A stretch of DNA of 64,000 nt from DAHUYF01 sp035945115 (GTDB taxonomy: Bacteria > Pseudomonadota > Alphaproteobacteria > ATCC43930 > CGMCC-115725): positions 1-64,000 of the forward strand of contig DASZAN010000167.1 in assembly GCA_035945115.1 (NCBI GenBank). The letters are read 5' to 3'. Below, piece after piece: positions 23,531-31,912 of this stretch (its first letter is position 1; each line of letters opens with the position of its first letter). Under the pieces are notes generated by a model, which worked only from the letters and a program-made list of their open reading frames with translations, searched no databases and was not told the DNA's origin. The position numbers and the translations under genes were made by a program.

Positions 23531-23643
23531 GATCGCTCCTGTGGTACGTGGCACTACCCAGGATAGCGGGGTCGCGCTGGGGCGTCATGCCTCAGCGCGA
23601 CTCGCTCTTGATACGTCGGAGAAGGGCGCGGAATTCGGCGCGG

Positions 23644-24597
23644 CTAAGTCCGGGCTTGCCCGTCAATCCGCCGATAGGTTAGGCGCTTGCCTTCGATCCC
23701 TCGCAGGGCTTTTAGAGCGCGCTGCTGATCGTCTATCCCGAGCGCAATGCGGTTCGAGTAGCGAAAGCCGAACTCGTCAAGGTAGCGCTGCAAGTGTTGC
23801 TCGCCACAGTGCTGATAAATCCCCCTCATCCCGCGCTTGAAGATGGAGAAGAAGCCTTCGATGGTGTTGGTATGAACCAAGCGGTCGTCGCGCCTCACCC
23901 ACTCTTCGGCGCTATGCATGACAGTGCCGTGGCGCTCGAACTCCAAGCCGACGCTCGCGTACATGCCGGCTTCGTCGGTCATGAGCTTGCTCTTGCGCGA
24001 GGCGTTCTCGACCAGGACTTTGCGGATGGTCTTGGCGTCCGCATGATCGACTTTGAACGAGCGCACAGGACCGCCGCGCTCGACCAGCGCCACGATCTTG
24101 GACTTGCCCGCCGTGCCCTGGCGCTTCTTGCGACTGCCGGCGCGGCGCACGCCAGGGCCATAGTAAGTCTCGTCCGCCTCGATCGTTTTGCCCTCGCCAC
24201 CCATGGGAGGCGGATTGAACTCGCGCATGCCCTCGCGGATGCGATGCGCCATGAACCAAGCCGACTTGTAGGTGATGCCGAGCATGCGGTGGATCTGGTG
24301 GGCCGAGATGCCCTTCTTGCTCGCGGTCATCAGGTGCGTCGCCAGCAACCACTTGTGAAGCGGTACGTGGCTCGACTCGTAGACCGTGCCCACGGTCACA
24401 GTAAATTGCTTCTCGCAGCCGTTGCAGTGATAGAGGCCGGGGCGGTGCGACTGCTTCTTGCCCTCGACCTTGGTTATGGCGTCGCCAAAGACGCCGCAGT
24501 GCGGGCACACCGGACCATCAGGCCAGCGCACATGCTCAAGATGACGGCGCGCCTTCTCAGTGTCCTGAAAAATCGGATTGGTGATGTCGAAGTCCAT
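23644..24597 (-). CDS. IS1595-family DDE transposase
   Basis: A 317-aa transposase of the ISXO2/IS1595 type. The N-terminal zinc ribbon (VCPHCGVFGDA, then GLYHCNGCEKQFTVT) and a helical region ending FMAHRIREGMREF precede the catalytic domain: first Asp in TIEADETYYG, second in LMTDEAGMYASV, and a final N/E motif in HTNTIEGFFSIFKRGMRGIYQH. All key residues and both ends look intact, so it may be active. It moves the element that split DUF2185. A good promoter lies just inside the right inverted repeat. Confidence 0.93.
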   Translation of the reverse strand: MDFDITNPIFQDTEKARRHLEHVRWPDGPVCPHCGVFGDAITKVEGKKQSHRPGLYHCNGCEKQFTVTVGTVYESSHVPLHKWLLATHLMTASKKGISAHQIHRMLGITYKSAWFMAHRIREGMREFNPPPMGGEGKTIEADETYYGPGVRRAGSRKKRQGTAGKSKIVALVERGGPVRSFKVDHADAKTIRKVLVENASRKSKLMTDEAGMYASVGLEFERHGTVMHSAEEWVRRDDRLVHTNTIEGFFSIFKRGMRGIYQHCGEQHLQRYLDEFGFRYSNRIALGIDDQQRALKALRGIEGKRLTYRRIDGQART

Positions 24598-24603
24598 GCA
24601 CGC

Positions 24604-24631
24604 ATGATAGGGGGCTGCGTGTTTTTGTCAA
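24604..24631 (-). promoter_or_regulatory. Promoter of the transposase, embedded in the right inverted repeat
   Basis: On the minus strand, -35 TTGACA (24631-24626) and -10 TATCAT (24609-24604) are separated by 16 bases, six bases before the start codon of the transposase. The -35 hexamer is part of the terminal inverted repeat; in the left end the matching hexamer reads TTGCCA, so only the right end has the full -35. Confidence 0.7.
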
Positions 24632-24653
24632 GTATATAATTGCCTATGGTTGG
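24621..24653. repeat. Right end of the IS1595-type element: inverted repeat and target duplication
   Basis: The right inverted repeat at 24621-24644 reads GGCAATTATATACTTG inward on the minus strand. The second copy of the target duplication TATGGTTGG is at 24645-24653, within codons for SANH of the DUF2185 fragment. Confidence 0.88.
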
Positions 24654-24852
24654 CGCTCTCCGCCATGTACGCGTCGCTCTCGTCGCCGGCGAGGAAGCGC
24701 CATCCGGTGTCGGCGTCATGCGCGGGGGATTCGCGATACATGAAACCGATCGGCCGTCGATCGATCGTGATGCGATCGCTGGCGATGCAGCCGCCGTCGT
24801 GAGGAACGATGCGCTTGATTTGCTCTTTTGCGAGTTTGAACTGCTTTGCCAT
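24645..24852 (-). pseudogene. 5' fragment of a DUF2185 (Imm33-like) gene cut by the IS1595 element
   Basis: Encodes MAKQFKLAKEQIKRIVPHDG, GCIASDRITIDRRPIGFMYR and WRFLAGDESDAYMAESANH, the N-terminal half of a DUF2185 domain, which is also known as an immunity-protein-like (Imm33) fold. GGGAG precedes the ATG. The reading frame enters the transposon after 69 codons and stops four codons later. The missing half is at 22099-22247. Because the break is clean, the insertion appears recent. Confidence 0.85.
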
Positions 24853-24889
24853 GCGAGCTCCCGGCAAATTTTGGCCCGCGATTCTTCGT

Positions 24890-26233
24890 CTAGCGCCAGC
24901 CGATCACGCCTTCGCGGGAAGCATCCTCGAGCCGCGCGCCGGTGAGATCGGCGCCGGTGAAATCGGCGTCGTCGAGCTTGGCGCCGGCGAACTGCGCCTC
25001 GGCGAGCTTGGCGCGGGTGAAGTCGGCGCCCACGAGATTGCAGCCGCGGAGATCGGCGCCGCGGAGATCGGCGCCGGCGAATTTGGCGCGCTCGAAATTG
25101 GCGGGAATGCTGCGCTGATGCTCGCCCACTTCGCGCAGGGGCCCGAGCAAGGCGCCCATGAGGTTGGCGCCGCTGAAGTGAGTGCGCTGACCGGTGGCGC
25201 CGCGCAAATCCGCTTGGCGGAGATCGGCGCCCCGGAAATCGGCGCCGGCGAGATCGGCCATGACGAGCTGCGCGCCGCCGCAGAGCGCGCGCTGAAGTCG
25301 CGCGCCCTTCAAAAGCGCCAAGGTGAGCCGCGCCCGCTCAAGCGCGCGGCCGGAAAGGTCCGCCTCGACCAGCATGGCGCGCTCGCCCTCGCGCCCGCGG
25401 CTTTCGAGCCATTGCTCGTGCCGCGTCAGCACGTTGGCGAGCGCTTCGCTCGATGTGGGCGCGTAGCGCGTAATGAGCGCGTGGCGCAGCTCGGGCCGGC
25501 TCGTCGCCTCGGAATCGACGATGGCCTCGCGCAAATCGGCGCCGCGGAAATCGCCATTGGCGATATTGGCGCCGGTGAGGACGGCGCCGCGGAAGCTCGC
25601 GCCCTGAAGCTTGGCGCTGCGCAAATTGGCGCCTTCGAGAATGGCGCCGGTGAAGTTGGCGTTGCGCAGATCGCTTTCGCTGAGATCGGCGTTGCGCATC
25701 ACCGCGTCGGTGAAATCGGCGCGTACCAGCACCGCGCCGTCGAGCTGCGCGCCGGTGAGGTCGACGCCATGCGCCTCGATCGAGGTAAGATCCGTGCGCG
25801 CATCCTCGCCGCGCATGCGGAGGAGCGTGGAATAGCGCTCGTCATAGGACGCGAACGAGGCCTGGCGCATATCCGCCTTGGCGAGCGTGGCGCGGTTGAG
25901 CCGCGCGCCGCGGAAACAGGCGCCCCGCATATCGGCCCGGGTGAGATCGGCGTCGTCGAGGTTTGCCATGCGCAAATCGGCGGCGAACAGCACGGCCATG
26001 CTGAGCTTGGCGTTGGCGAGCTGGGCACGGCGCAGCATCGCGCCCGAAAGTTCGGCATCGGAGAGGTCGCGCGCAGCGAGATCGAAATCGGAGAGATCGT
26101 AGAGCGTGAGCAGCGCGCGGCGGCCGCCCGCTTTGCGCGCGGTAAAGCGCTCGTGCAAAGCGAGGAGCTGCTGCAGCTCGCCGGCGCTGAGCCGGCGGTG
26201 CGTTTCGGATTGCTTTGCCTCGGGGGTCGTCAC
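24890..26233 (-). CDS. Pentapeptide-repeat protein
   Basis: A 447-aa protein. After a non-repetitive N-terminal 45 residues come three blocks of A(D/N)LxX pentapeptides (ADLRMANLDDADLTRADMRG; ADLSESDLRNANFTGAILEG; ADFRGADLRQADLRG), which form right-handed quadrilateral beta-helices, separated by helical linkers (about residues 140-160 and 250-285). No signal peptide is seen, so it is probably cytosolic. Related folds include DNA-mimicking gyrase-protection proteins, but most members have no known function. The start is a GTG with a weak upstream site. It is monocistronic by position. Confidence 0.88.
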   Translation of the reverse strand: MTTPEAKQSETHRRLSAGELQQLLALHERFTARKAGGRRALLTLYDLSDFDLAARDLSDAELSGAMLRRAQLANAKLSMAVLFAADLRMANLDDADLTRADMRGACFRGARLNRATLAKADMRQASFASYDERYSTLLRMRGEDARTDLTSIEAHGVDLTGAQLDGAVLVRADFTDAVMRNADLSESDLRNANFTGAILEGANLRSAKLQGASFRGAVLTGANIANGDFRGADLREAIVDSEATSRPELRHALITRYAPTSSEALANVLTRHEQWLESRGREGERAMLVEADLSGRALERARLTLALLKGARLQRALCGGAQLVMADLAGADFRGADLRQADLRGATGQRTHFSGANLMGALLGPLREVGEHQRSIPANFERAKFAGADLRGADLRGCNLVGADFTRAKLAEAQFAGAKLDDADFTGADLTGARLEDASREGVIGWR

Positions 26234-26310
26234 GCTCTGAGGGTAGGCAAGAAGCTCTTAACAATCTTCTATCTCCCACCTGCTGAGGGGCCAGACAAGC
26301 TCGGATACTA

Positions 26311-27093
26311 TTAGTCGTGTCCACCCTCGTACCGATGAACAAGCTGGTCAAGCGATAGGGGCGCGCCCATCCGTTCGAGAAAGAGATCGAGCCAGCTGGC
26401 GAGCTGGACGCTATCCCAAGGCAGCACCGCGGCGAGGGATTGGCGGAGCGCGGGGACGGTAAGAGCGCGGAGGCGCAGCGGCGCATCGCGCGCGGCGCGC
26501 AGGGCTTGGCCAATCTCCACCTCATCCCCGAGCGCCGCCGCCACCTCGCCCCGCGAAACCGCGTCCACCATCTCTGGCACCCAGTTGGCATAGCGACGAA
26601 TCGCCGCCTCCGGCAGCAGCGAGCGGAGCGCCGCCTCCGGACGATCGGCGCGAAGCGCGATCGTGACATCGGCGCGGTTGAGCGCCGCGAGCGGATCGGG
26701 TGCATCGGCTTGGGCCAAGCGTGCGCGATTCGCTAGGAGCGCCGCTTCGATCACGGCGTAGGGCCGGGAAAAGCGCACGCGCTTGGCGCGTTCGAGGTCG
26801 ATGGCGATGCCGCCCATACCAAGATCGGCCTCGCGGCGCATGACGCGTTGGATCACGCCATCGATGCCGCCCGCGCGCCGATCGAGCGCGAGCGCAACGC
26901 CGAAAGTCTGGGCGATCTCGCGCGCAAGCGCTACATCGGTGCCGCCGAGCCGGTCCTCGCTGCGCTCGAGAAAAGGCGGTGACGTGCCGTCGGGGATGGC
27001 AACGATGAGGCGGCCGCGCTCGAGAATGCGGGCGATGTCCGGTGCCAATCCCGGCTCGGGCGCCGCGGCAACCGGCATGGCACTCAGCGTCAA
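26311..27093 (-). CDS. Periplasmic solute-binding protein, family 3 type
   Basis: A 260-aa protein with the amino-acid-binding fold: RGRLIVAIPDGTSPPFLERS at the mature start, GTDVALAREIAQTFGVALAL, then MGGIAIDLERAKRVRFSRPY, the typical motif of the family. The annotated TTG start gives only a truncated signal sequence (MTLSAMPVAAAPEPG). Immediately upstream the frame stays open and reads TRRSVLAGLL, which would complete a normal signal peptide, but it contains no ATG, GTG or TTG before the neighbouring gene. Either a rare start or an undetected indel is involved. The permease partner is not here. Confidence 0.75.
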   Translation of the reverse strand: MTLSAMPVAAAPEPGLAPDIARILERGRLIVAIPDGTSPPFLERSEDRLGGTDVALAREIAQTFGVALALDRRAGGIDGVIQRVMRREADLGMGGIAIDLERAKRVRFSRPYAVIEAALLANRARLAQADAPDPLAALNRADVTIALRADRPEAALRSLLPEAAIRRYANWVPEMVDAVSRGEVAAALGDEVEIGQALRAARDAPLRLRALTVPALRQSLAAVLPWDSVQLASWLDLFLERMGAPLSLDQLVHRYEGGHD

Positions 27094-27155
27094 GAGCCCC
27101 GCAAGGACCGATCGCCGCGTCGGTAGCGGGCAATCGCAGCGGCGCCGATGCGCGC

Positions 27156-27938
27156 TCAGAGCACGAGCTTGCCGCCGACGACGATGAGCGTCGCCGCGAG
27201 CGTGAGGCGCAGCACCGCATCGGGAACGCGCGTCGAAACGTAGCTGCCGACGACGATGCCCGGCAGCGAGCCGATGAGGAGCGAGCCGATGAGCGACCAG
27301 TCGGTCGTGCCCATAATGCCGTGGCCCAGTCCGGCCACCAGGGTAAGCGGCACGGCATGGGCGATGTCGGAGCCGACGATGGTGGCCGTCGGCAGGCGCG
27401 GATAGAGCAGCACGAGCGCGGTGACGCCGATGGCGCCGGCGCCGACCGATGAAATCGAGACGAGGACGCCGAGCACAGCGCCGGCGACGACGGTCAGTTG
27501 CGCCGTGCGCCGCGGATCGAGCTCGCCGATATGGGTGGTGTAAAGAGCGATGATCGGCTTGCGCAGAATGAGGACGGCGGCGGTGAAGAAGAGCGCCCCG
27601 CTCAGCACGACAGTGATGAGGCCGCTGGCGACACTGCCGGAGAGATCGAGCTTTGAAAGAAAGAAGAGCGTGAGCGCCGTCATCGGCACGCTGCCGCAGG
27701 CAAGCCGCGCGACGACGCGCCAGTCGATCGTGCCGCTCAAGCCATGGATGAAAGTGCCGCCGGTCTTGGTGATGGCGGCGTAGAGGAGATCGCTGCCCAC
27801 CGCGATGGCGGGCTGGACGCCGAAGAGCAGGATGAGGAGCGGCGTCATCAAGGAGCCGCCGCCCACCCCCGTCATCCCCACCAGCATGCCGACGCCGAAG
27901 CCCGAAATCGAGTAGAGCAGGTTGATGATATGCATCAT
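27156..27938 (-). CDS. TauE/SafE-family sulfite or anion exporter
   Basis: A 260-aa integral membrane protein with seven or eight hydrophobic segments. The repeated family motif appears as GVGMLVGMTGVGGGSLMTPL at the N-terminus and VSISSVGAGAIGVTALVLLY in the second half. Members move sulfite, sulfoacetate or other small anions. Two adjacent ATGs (27938, 27935) follow GAGGGG closely; which is used is uncertain. It is transcribed toward the solute-binding gene 60 bases away, so a shared transcript is possible. Confidence 0.88.
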   Translation of the reverse strand: MMHIINLLYSISGFGVGMLVGMTGVGGGSLMTPLLILLFGVQPAIAVGSDLLYAAITKTGGTFIHGLSGTIDWRVVARLACGSVPMTALTLFFLSKLDLSGSVASGLITVVLSGALFFTAAVLILRKPIIALYTTHIGELDPRRTAQLTVVAGAVLGVLVSISSVGAGAIGVTALVLLYPRLPTATIVGSDIAHAVPLTLVAGLGHGIMGTTDWSLIGSLLIGSLPGIVVGSYVSTRVPDAVLRLTLAATLIVVGGKLVL

Positions 27939-28197
27939 CCCCTCACGCCGCACCCTCCCGCCGCGCGTCGCGCCCTACCATGAATGCCGCCATCGCTCTT
28001 GTCCAGCCCGCGCCATTGGCCGGCGCGGATGCAACGCAAATGCGCTGAGGATCGGCGAGTTAAGGAAGCGGAGATCGGGGGCGGCGCTCCTCCGCCGAGC
28101 GACTTACTCCCCGGCGCTCACGGCAGCGCAACCTCGTTTGATTCGTCATCCTGGGCCACTAGGGTTGCGATCTGCGATCCTTTCAGGGGATGGGTAC

Positions 28198-28959
28198 ATG
28201 CGACGGCTTCTTTTCTCGATGGCATTGCTCGTGGGCTTGTCTGGTATCGCATTCGGGCAGACGTCGCCCGCGTCGGAAATCGCGCCAGCCGGAACACTGC
28301 GCGTTGGCATGATTGCCATTACAGTGCTCGGCGGCGTGGCTGAGCCAGTCGCGAGGTTCATCGGACAGAAGCTCGGCGCAGCCGTCGAACCGGTGATGTA
28401 TCCGAGCCCCGAGGCGTATTTACAAAGCTTCGGGAACGGTGAATGGGACATCGCCATTGGGCCGCGCGTTCTTGCTCCCGCGGACAAAGCGGATTCCACT
28501 GCGGACCTTTGGGTCATCAGCCTTATTTACGTCGCCGCGCCGGGAAAGGAATTTCCCGATATCGCCTCGGTCGACAAGACAGGTGTGAAGATTGGCACGA
28601 TCCTCGGCGCGCCATCCGAGCGTGTGCTGACGCGGGAGATCAAGGCCGCCGAGATTATCCGTATCCCGCTGAGCCCCACCATCTCGGCTGACGCAGCCGA
28701 CCTGCTGCGCTCTGGGAAGGCGGATGTCTTTGGGGCAGACTCAGGTGTTGGGTATCCCGCCGCTGAGGCCCTGCAGGGTGCCAAGATCGTGCCGGGCGCC
28801 TTTGCGATGGTTCGCGTGGCGGCCGCGCTGCCGAAAGGTCGCAGTACCGCGGCGCAGACTACACTCGCGAGGCTCGTCACCGAAGCAAAGCAGACCGGCG
28901 TCGTGCAGAAGGCGATCGACGCGAAGGGCCTCAAAGGCGTGAACGTCGCGCCGAATTAA
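28198..28959 (+). CDS. Periplasmic PhnD-like substrate-binding protein
   Basis: A 253-aa secreted protein. The signal peptide MRRLLFSMALLVGLSGIAFG is followed by LRVGMIAITVLGGVAEPVAR and YPSPEAYLQSFGNGEWDIAI, as in phosphonate/ABC-type periplasmic binding proteins that bind small oxyanions or amino acids. C-terminal text AQTTLARLVTEAKQTGVVQK is typical. AGGGG lies nine bases before the ATG at 28198; longer in-frame starts upstream lack both signal peptide and site. No permease or ATPase gene adjoins, so it may serve an unlinked transporter or act as a sensor. Confidence 0.8.
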   Translation: MRRLLFSMALLVGLSGIAFGQTSPASEIAPAGTLRVGMIAITVLGGVAEPVARFIGQKLGAAVEPVMYPSPEAYLQSFGNGEWDIAIGPRVLAPADKADSTADLWVISLIYVAAPGKEFPDIASVDKTGVKIGTILGAPSERVLTREIKAAEIIRIPLSPTISADAADLLRSGKADVFGADSGVGYPAAEALQGAKIVPGAFAMVRVAAALPKGRSTAAQTTLARLVTEAKQTGVVQKAIDAKGLKGVNVAPN

Positions 28960-29122
28960 ACCGGACATCCGACTTCGGAGAACGGAAGCAAAGCGGATCT
29001 GTCTATAAATTGGTGTCCAAAAACTACGGCTGGAGATGGAGGACAAAGAAATCCCCCTCATCTCCCCTTATCTCCTCATCCCCTTGAAGACGCCGAAAAC
29101 CGGTGGCGCGGCGGCACGTGCT

Positions 29123-31084
29123 TCAGCGGTCGGCGGCGGCGACACGCGGGAGAATGCCGGCGGGACTCAAAATGCGGCTGGCGGGAAGCCAGACCGTGGC
29201 GGTGGTGCCGCGGCCCGGCGTGCTTTCGAGCACCAGCTTGCCGCCATGGAGCTCGGTCATCGAGCGCGCGAGCGGCAGGCCGAGGCCAGTCCCCTGGTAC
29301 TTGCGCGCCAACCGGCTGTCGATCTGGCCGAAGGGACGGAGCGCCTTTTCGAGATCGTTGGGCGCAATGCCGATGCCGCTGTCCTCGACGATCAGGCGAA
29401 GCCCATCCGCGCCGTCGCTCGCGCGGATCATCACGCGACCGCCCGGCGGCGTGAACTTGACGGCGTTCGAGAGCAGATTAAGCACGATCTGCTTCAAGCG
29501 GCGGCTGTCCGCTTGAATCTGCGGCAGGCTCCGCGGCAGCTCCTGTTGGAGGCGGATGCCCGCCGTCTCCGCGCGCTCGCGCATGAGGCGGATGCAAGCT
29601 TCCACCACGCCCATCACATCGACCGTTTCCTCGAGCAGCTCCACCTTGCCGAACTCCACCTTCGAGACGTCGAGCACGTCGTTGATGAGGTTCAACAGGT
29701 GTTGGCCGCTATCGCGGATGTCGCGGGCATAGTCGCGGTAGCGCGAATCGCCCAACGGTCCGAAGATCTGGCCGATCAATATGTCGGAGAAGCCGATCAC
29801 GGCGTTGAGCGGCGTGCGCAGCTCATGGCTCATATTGGCGAGGAACTCGGTCTTGCTGCGGCTCGCCATCTCCGCCTCGTCCTTGGCGCGGCGGAGATGA
29901 GCCTCGACCTGCTTCGCTTCGGTGATATCGGCGAAGGTGAGGAGGAGGCCGCCGTCGGGCATGGCGCTCCGCCGCACCTCGACGACCCGACCGGTGCCGC
30001 TGTCGATCTGACCCACGGCGGCGCTCGGGTGGCGAAGCTGCTCCTTGCGCCGCGCCGCGAGGACGGCGGGATCGCCCGGACCATAGTCGCCGCGTCGCGC
30101 GGCGAATTCGATCACGGGCTCGATCGGGCGTCCGACACCGATGAGCGCGCGCGGCACGTCGTGGAGATCGAGCCAGCGGTCGTTCCACATCTTGATGCGG
30201 AAGGACGCGTCGAGCACGAGAAGCCCTTGCTCCATGTTGTCGAGCGTCGCGCGCAGCAGCGCGGTCTTCTCCGCGAGCTCCTGCTCGCGGCGCTTGAGGG
30301 CGGTAATGTCGGTGTGGATGACGACGGTACCGCCGTTATGCGTCCGCCGCTCGGTGATGTGGAACCAGCGATCGCCGACCTGCCGCTCCTCGATCTCCGC
30401 ATCGGCGGTGCGATGGCGCGCGAGCCGCTCGCGCACCCATGCCTCGGCGCGGCCCTTGGCTGCCTCGGGCAACCCCACAGCCGCCGTGGCACGGCAAATC
30501 TCCTCGAAGGAGGTGCCGGGCACGAGCTTGTCGGCGATCGCCGCGTGAAGCTCGCGATAGCGGCTGTTGCAAAGCACCAGCCGATCCGCGGCATCGAGCA
30601 GCAGGAAGCATTGCGGGATGCTCTCGACCGCCGCCATGAGCTGCGATTGCGCGGTCGCCGCGCGTTCCTCCGCCAGCGTCTCCTTCGTCGAGTCGCGGCC
30701 GGTGCCGCGATAACCCACGAAGCGGCCGGTGCCGTCGAAGATCGGCATGCCGCTGACGGCGAGATGGCGAACTCCCTCGGCGGTGCGGCGGATGAAGCGG
30801 AACTCGCGGAATGGCGCGCGCTTGTCGAGAGCGCGAAACAGCGGCCGCCAATCGACCTCGTCGAAGCCCGGCAGCCTCACCTCGTCGATGCGCTTGCCGA
30901 GGAAGTGCCTGGCGAAGGCCGCGGCGGGACCATCGATGACGCTCGCCATGGAGATGAAGCGCAGCTCGGCGTCCTTTTCCCAGAACCAGTCGGAGCCGAT
31001 CTCGGCGAAGGCGCGCAGCCGTTCCTCTTCCGAGGTGACGGCCGACGGCACCAAATTGCTGGCTGCGGTGGGCGATCTCGACAT
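29123..31084 (-). CDS. PAS-domain sensor histidine kinase
   Basis: A 653-aa soluble hybrid-free kinase. Three PAS modules occupy about residues 20-400: WFWEKDAELRFISMAS, then IPQCFLLLDAADRLVLCNSR, then MEQGLLVLDASFRIKMWNDR (the latter two PAS_7-like). The dimerisation/phosphoacceptor helix is FLANMSHELRTPLNAVIGFS with the phosphorylated His near residue 430. HATPase boxes follow: N in LNLLSNAVKFTPPGG, G1 in VEDSGIGIAPNDLE, and G2 in GTGLGLPLARSMTELHGG. No transmembrane segment is present, so it senses a cytoplasmic cue. No response regulator is adjacent. Confidence 0.92.
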   Translation of the reverse strand: MSRSPTAASNLVPSAVTSEEERLRAFAEIGSDWFWEKDAELRFISMASVIDGPAAAFARHFLGKRIDEVRLPGFDEVDWRPLFRALDKRAPFREFRFIRRTAEGVRHLAVSGMPIFDGTGRFVGYRGTGRDSTKETLAEERAATAQSQLMAAVESIPQCFLLLDAADRLVLCNSRYRELHAAIADKLVPGTSFEEICRATAAVGLPEAAKGRAEAWVRERLARHRTADAEIEERQVGDRWFHITERRTHNGGTVVIHTDITALKRREQELAEKTALLRATLDNMEQGLLVLDASFRIKMWNDRWLDLHDVPRALIGVGRPIEPVIEFAARRGDYGPGDPAVLAARRKEQLRHPSAAVGQIDSGTGRVVEVRRSAMPDGGLLLTFADITEAKQVEAHLRRAKDEAEMASRSKTEFLANMSHELRTPLNAVIGFSDILIGQIFGPLGDSRYRDYARDIRDSGQHLLNLINDVLDVSKVEFGKVELLEETVDVMGVVEACIRLMRERAETAGIRLQQELPRSLPQIQADSRRLKQIVLNLLSNAVKFTPPGGRVMIRASDGADGLRLIVEDSGIGIAPNDLEKALRPFGQIDSRLARKYQGTGLGLPLARSMTELHGGKLVLESTPGRGTTATVWLPASRILSPAGILPRVAAADR

Positions 31085-31196
31085 GGCCGGCGGCTTCGCT
31101 CGCGGCGGCGCTCGCCGCTTTCAAGGGACGATCGAATCGACAATGCTAGGCACAGTTGGTTAACAGAAGGTCAACCGGCCACTGGAGGGTATCCAT

Positions 31197-31559
31197 CTAT
31201 CCCTTTGAAATCATTCGCCCGAGCCGGCGGCCGCCGAAAATATGAACATGAAAGTGCGGCACTTCTTGATGGGCATCGGGGCCATGGTTGGCGAGAATCC
31301 GATACCCCGATTGGGCGACCCCGTGCTCGCGCGCAATCTGCCCGAGCGCGCGGAGGAAGGCGGCAAGCTCGGCCGCGGTCGCCTTGACCGAGAAATCGTC
31401 GAGCGAGACATAGGCGCCCTTGGGAATGACGAGGATATGGACGGGCGTCTGGGGATGGATGTCATGGAAGGCGAGCACGTGCTCGTCCTCAAACACTTTC
31501 CGACATGGCAGCTCGCCACGAAGAATGCGGGCAAAGACATTGCTCGGGTCGTAGGCCAT
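31197..31559 (-). CDS. hinT: HIT-family hydrolase (HinT-like)
   Basis: A 120-aa histidine-triad protein with the catalytic motif HFHVHIFGG near residue 100 and VFEDEHVLAFHDIHPQTPVH in the N-terminal half. HinT hydrolyses purine nucleotide phosphoramidates such as aminoacyl-AMP. It is the last gene of the his run, ten bases after hisE, which is the usual position in alphaproteobacteria. Confidence 0.92.
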   Translation of the reverse strand: MAYDPSNVFARILRGELPCRKVFEDEHVLAFHDIHPQTPVHILVIPKGAYVSLDDFSVKATAAELAAFLRALGQIAREHGVAQSGYRILANHGPDAHQEVPHFHVHIFGGRRLGRMISKG

Positions 31560-31569
31560 GGCGCGCTCC

Positions 31570-31902
31570 TCAGGGCTTGGGACGCGACTTCTTCTCCTCG
31601 AGACCTGAGCGCCCGACGCGCGCCTCGAGCGCCTGCCAAACCTGCTCAGGCGCGACCCCGGTTTCGGCCCAGAGCACGAGCAGATGGTAGAGGAGATCGG
31701 CGCTTTCTTGGGCGAGCCGCGCGCCGTCGCCGCGCACGCCTTCGATCACCGCCTCGACCGCTTCCTCGCCGAGCTTCTGCGCGATCTTGGCTCTGCCCTG
31801 GCTGAAGAGCTTCGCCGTATAAGACGTGGCGGGATCGCCGCCGCGGCGAGCGGCGATCACCCCATAAAGCCGGTCGAGCACCGTCCCGTCGATTGCCGCC
31901 AT
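31570..31902 (-). CDS. hisE: Phosphoribosyl-ATP pyrophosphatase HisE
   Basis: A 110-aa MazG-like enzyme for step two of histidine synthesis (PR-ATP to PR-AMP). Characteristic text is SYTAKLFSQGRAKIAQKLGE and EAVEAVIEGVRGDGARLAQE followed by ADLLYHLLVLW, which carries the Mg-binding Glu/Asp residues. ATG 31902 has AGGAGGGG seven bases upstream, lying across the hisF stop. The C-terminus is extended by a basic tail (GLEEKKSRPKP). Confidence 0.92.
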   Translation of the reverse strand: MAAIDGTVLDRLYGVIAARRGGDPATSYTAKLFSQGRAKIAQKLGEEAVEAVIEGVRGDGARLAQESADLLYHLLVLWAETGVAPEQVWQALEARVGRSGLEEKKSRPKP

Positions 31903-31912
31903 CGAGCCCCTC

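Larger units (their letters stand above)
22248..24644. mobile_element. IS1595-type transposable element, 2397 bp, with passenger genes
   Basis: The limits are set by 24-bp near-perfect terminal inverted repeats and flanking copies of TATGGTTGG (22239-22247 and 24645-24653). Removing the element and one copy rejoins a DUF2185 reading frame exactly. Contents, left to right: a 214-aa ORF with an RNxxAH motif (-), a 58-aa ORF (+), an 87-aa membrane ORF (-) and the IS1595-family DDE transposase (-). IS1595 members normally make 8-bp duplications; here 9 bp match, but one may be a chance identity or element base. Passenger genes are known in this family. The lower GC of the left half fits foreign origin. 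Confidence 0.9.

Noticed and set aside
24809..26314. A 501-codon open frame rich in GAxxIGA/GEIGA repeats on the plus strand
   Set aside because: It is the reverse reading of the pentapeptide repeats; the regularity comes from the repeat on the true strand.
29036..31387. A 783-codon open frame antisense to the histidine kinase
   Set aside because: Generated by high GC opposite a complete PAS/HisKA/HATPase protein; the product is Arg/Ala-rich with no recognisable domain.
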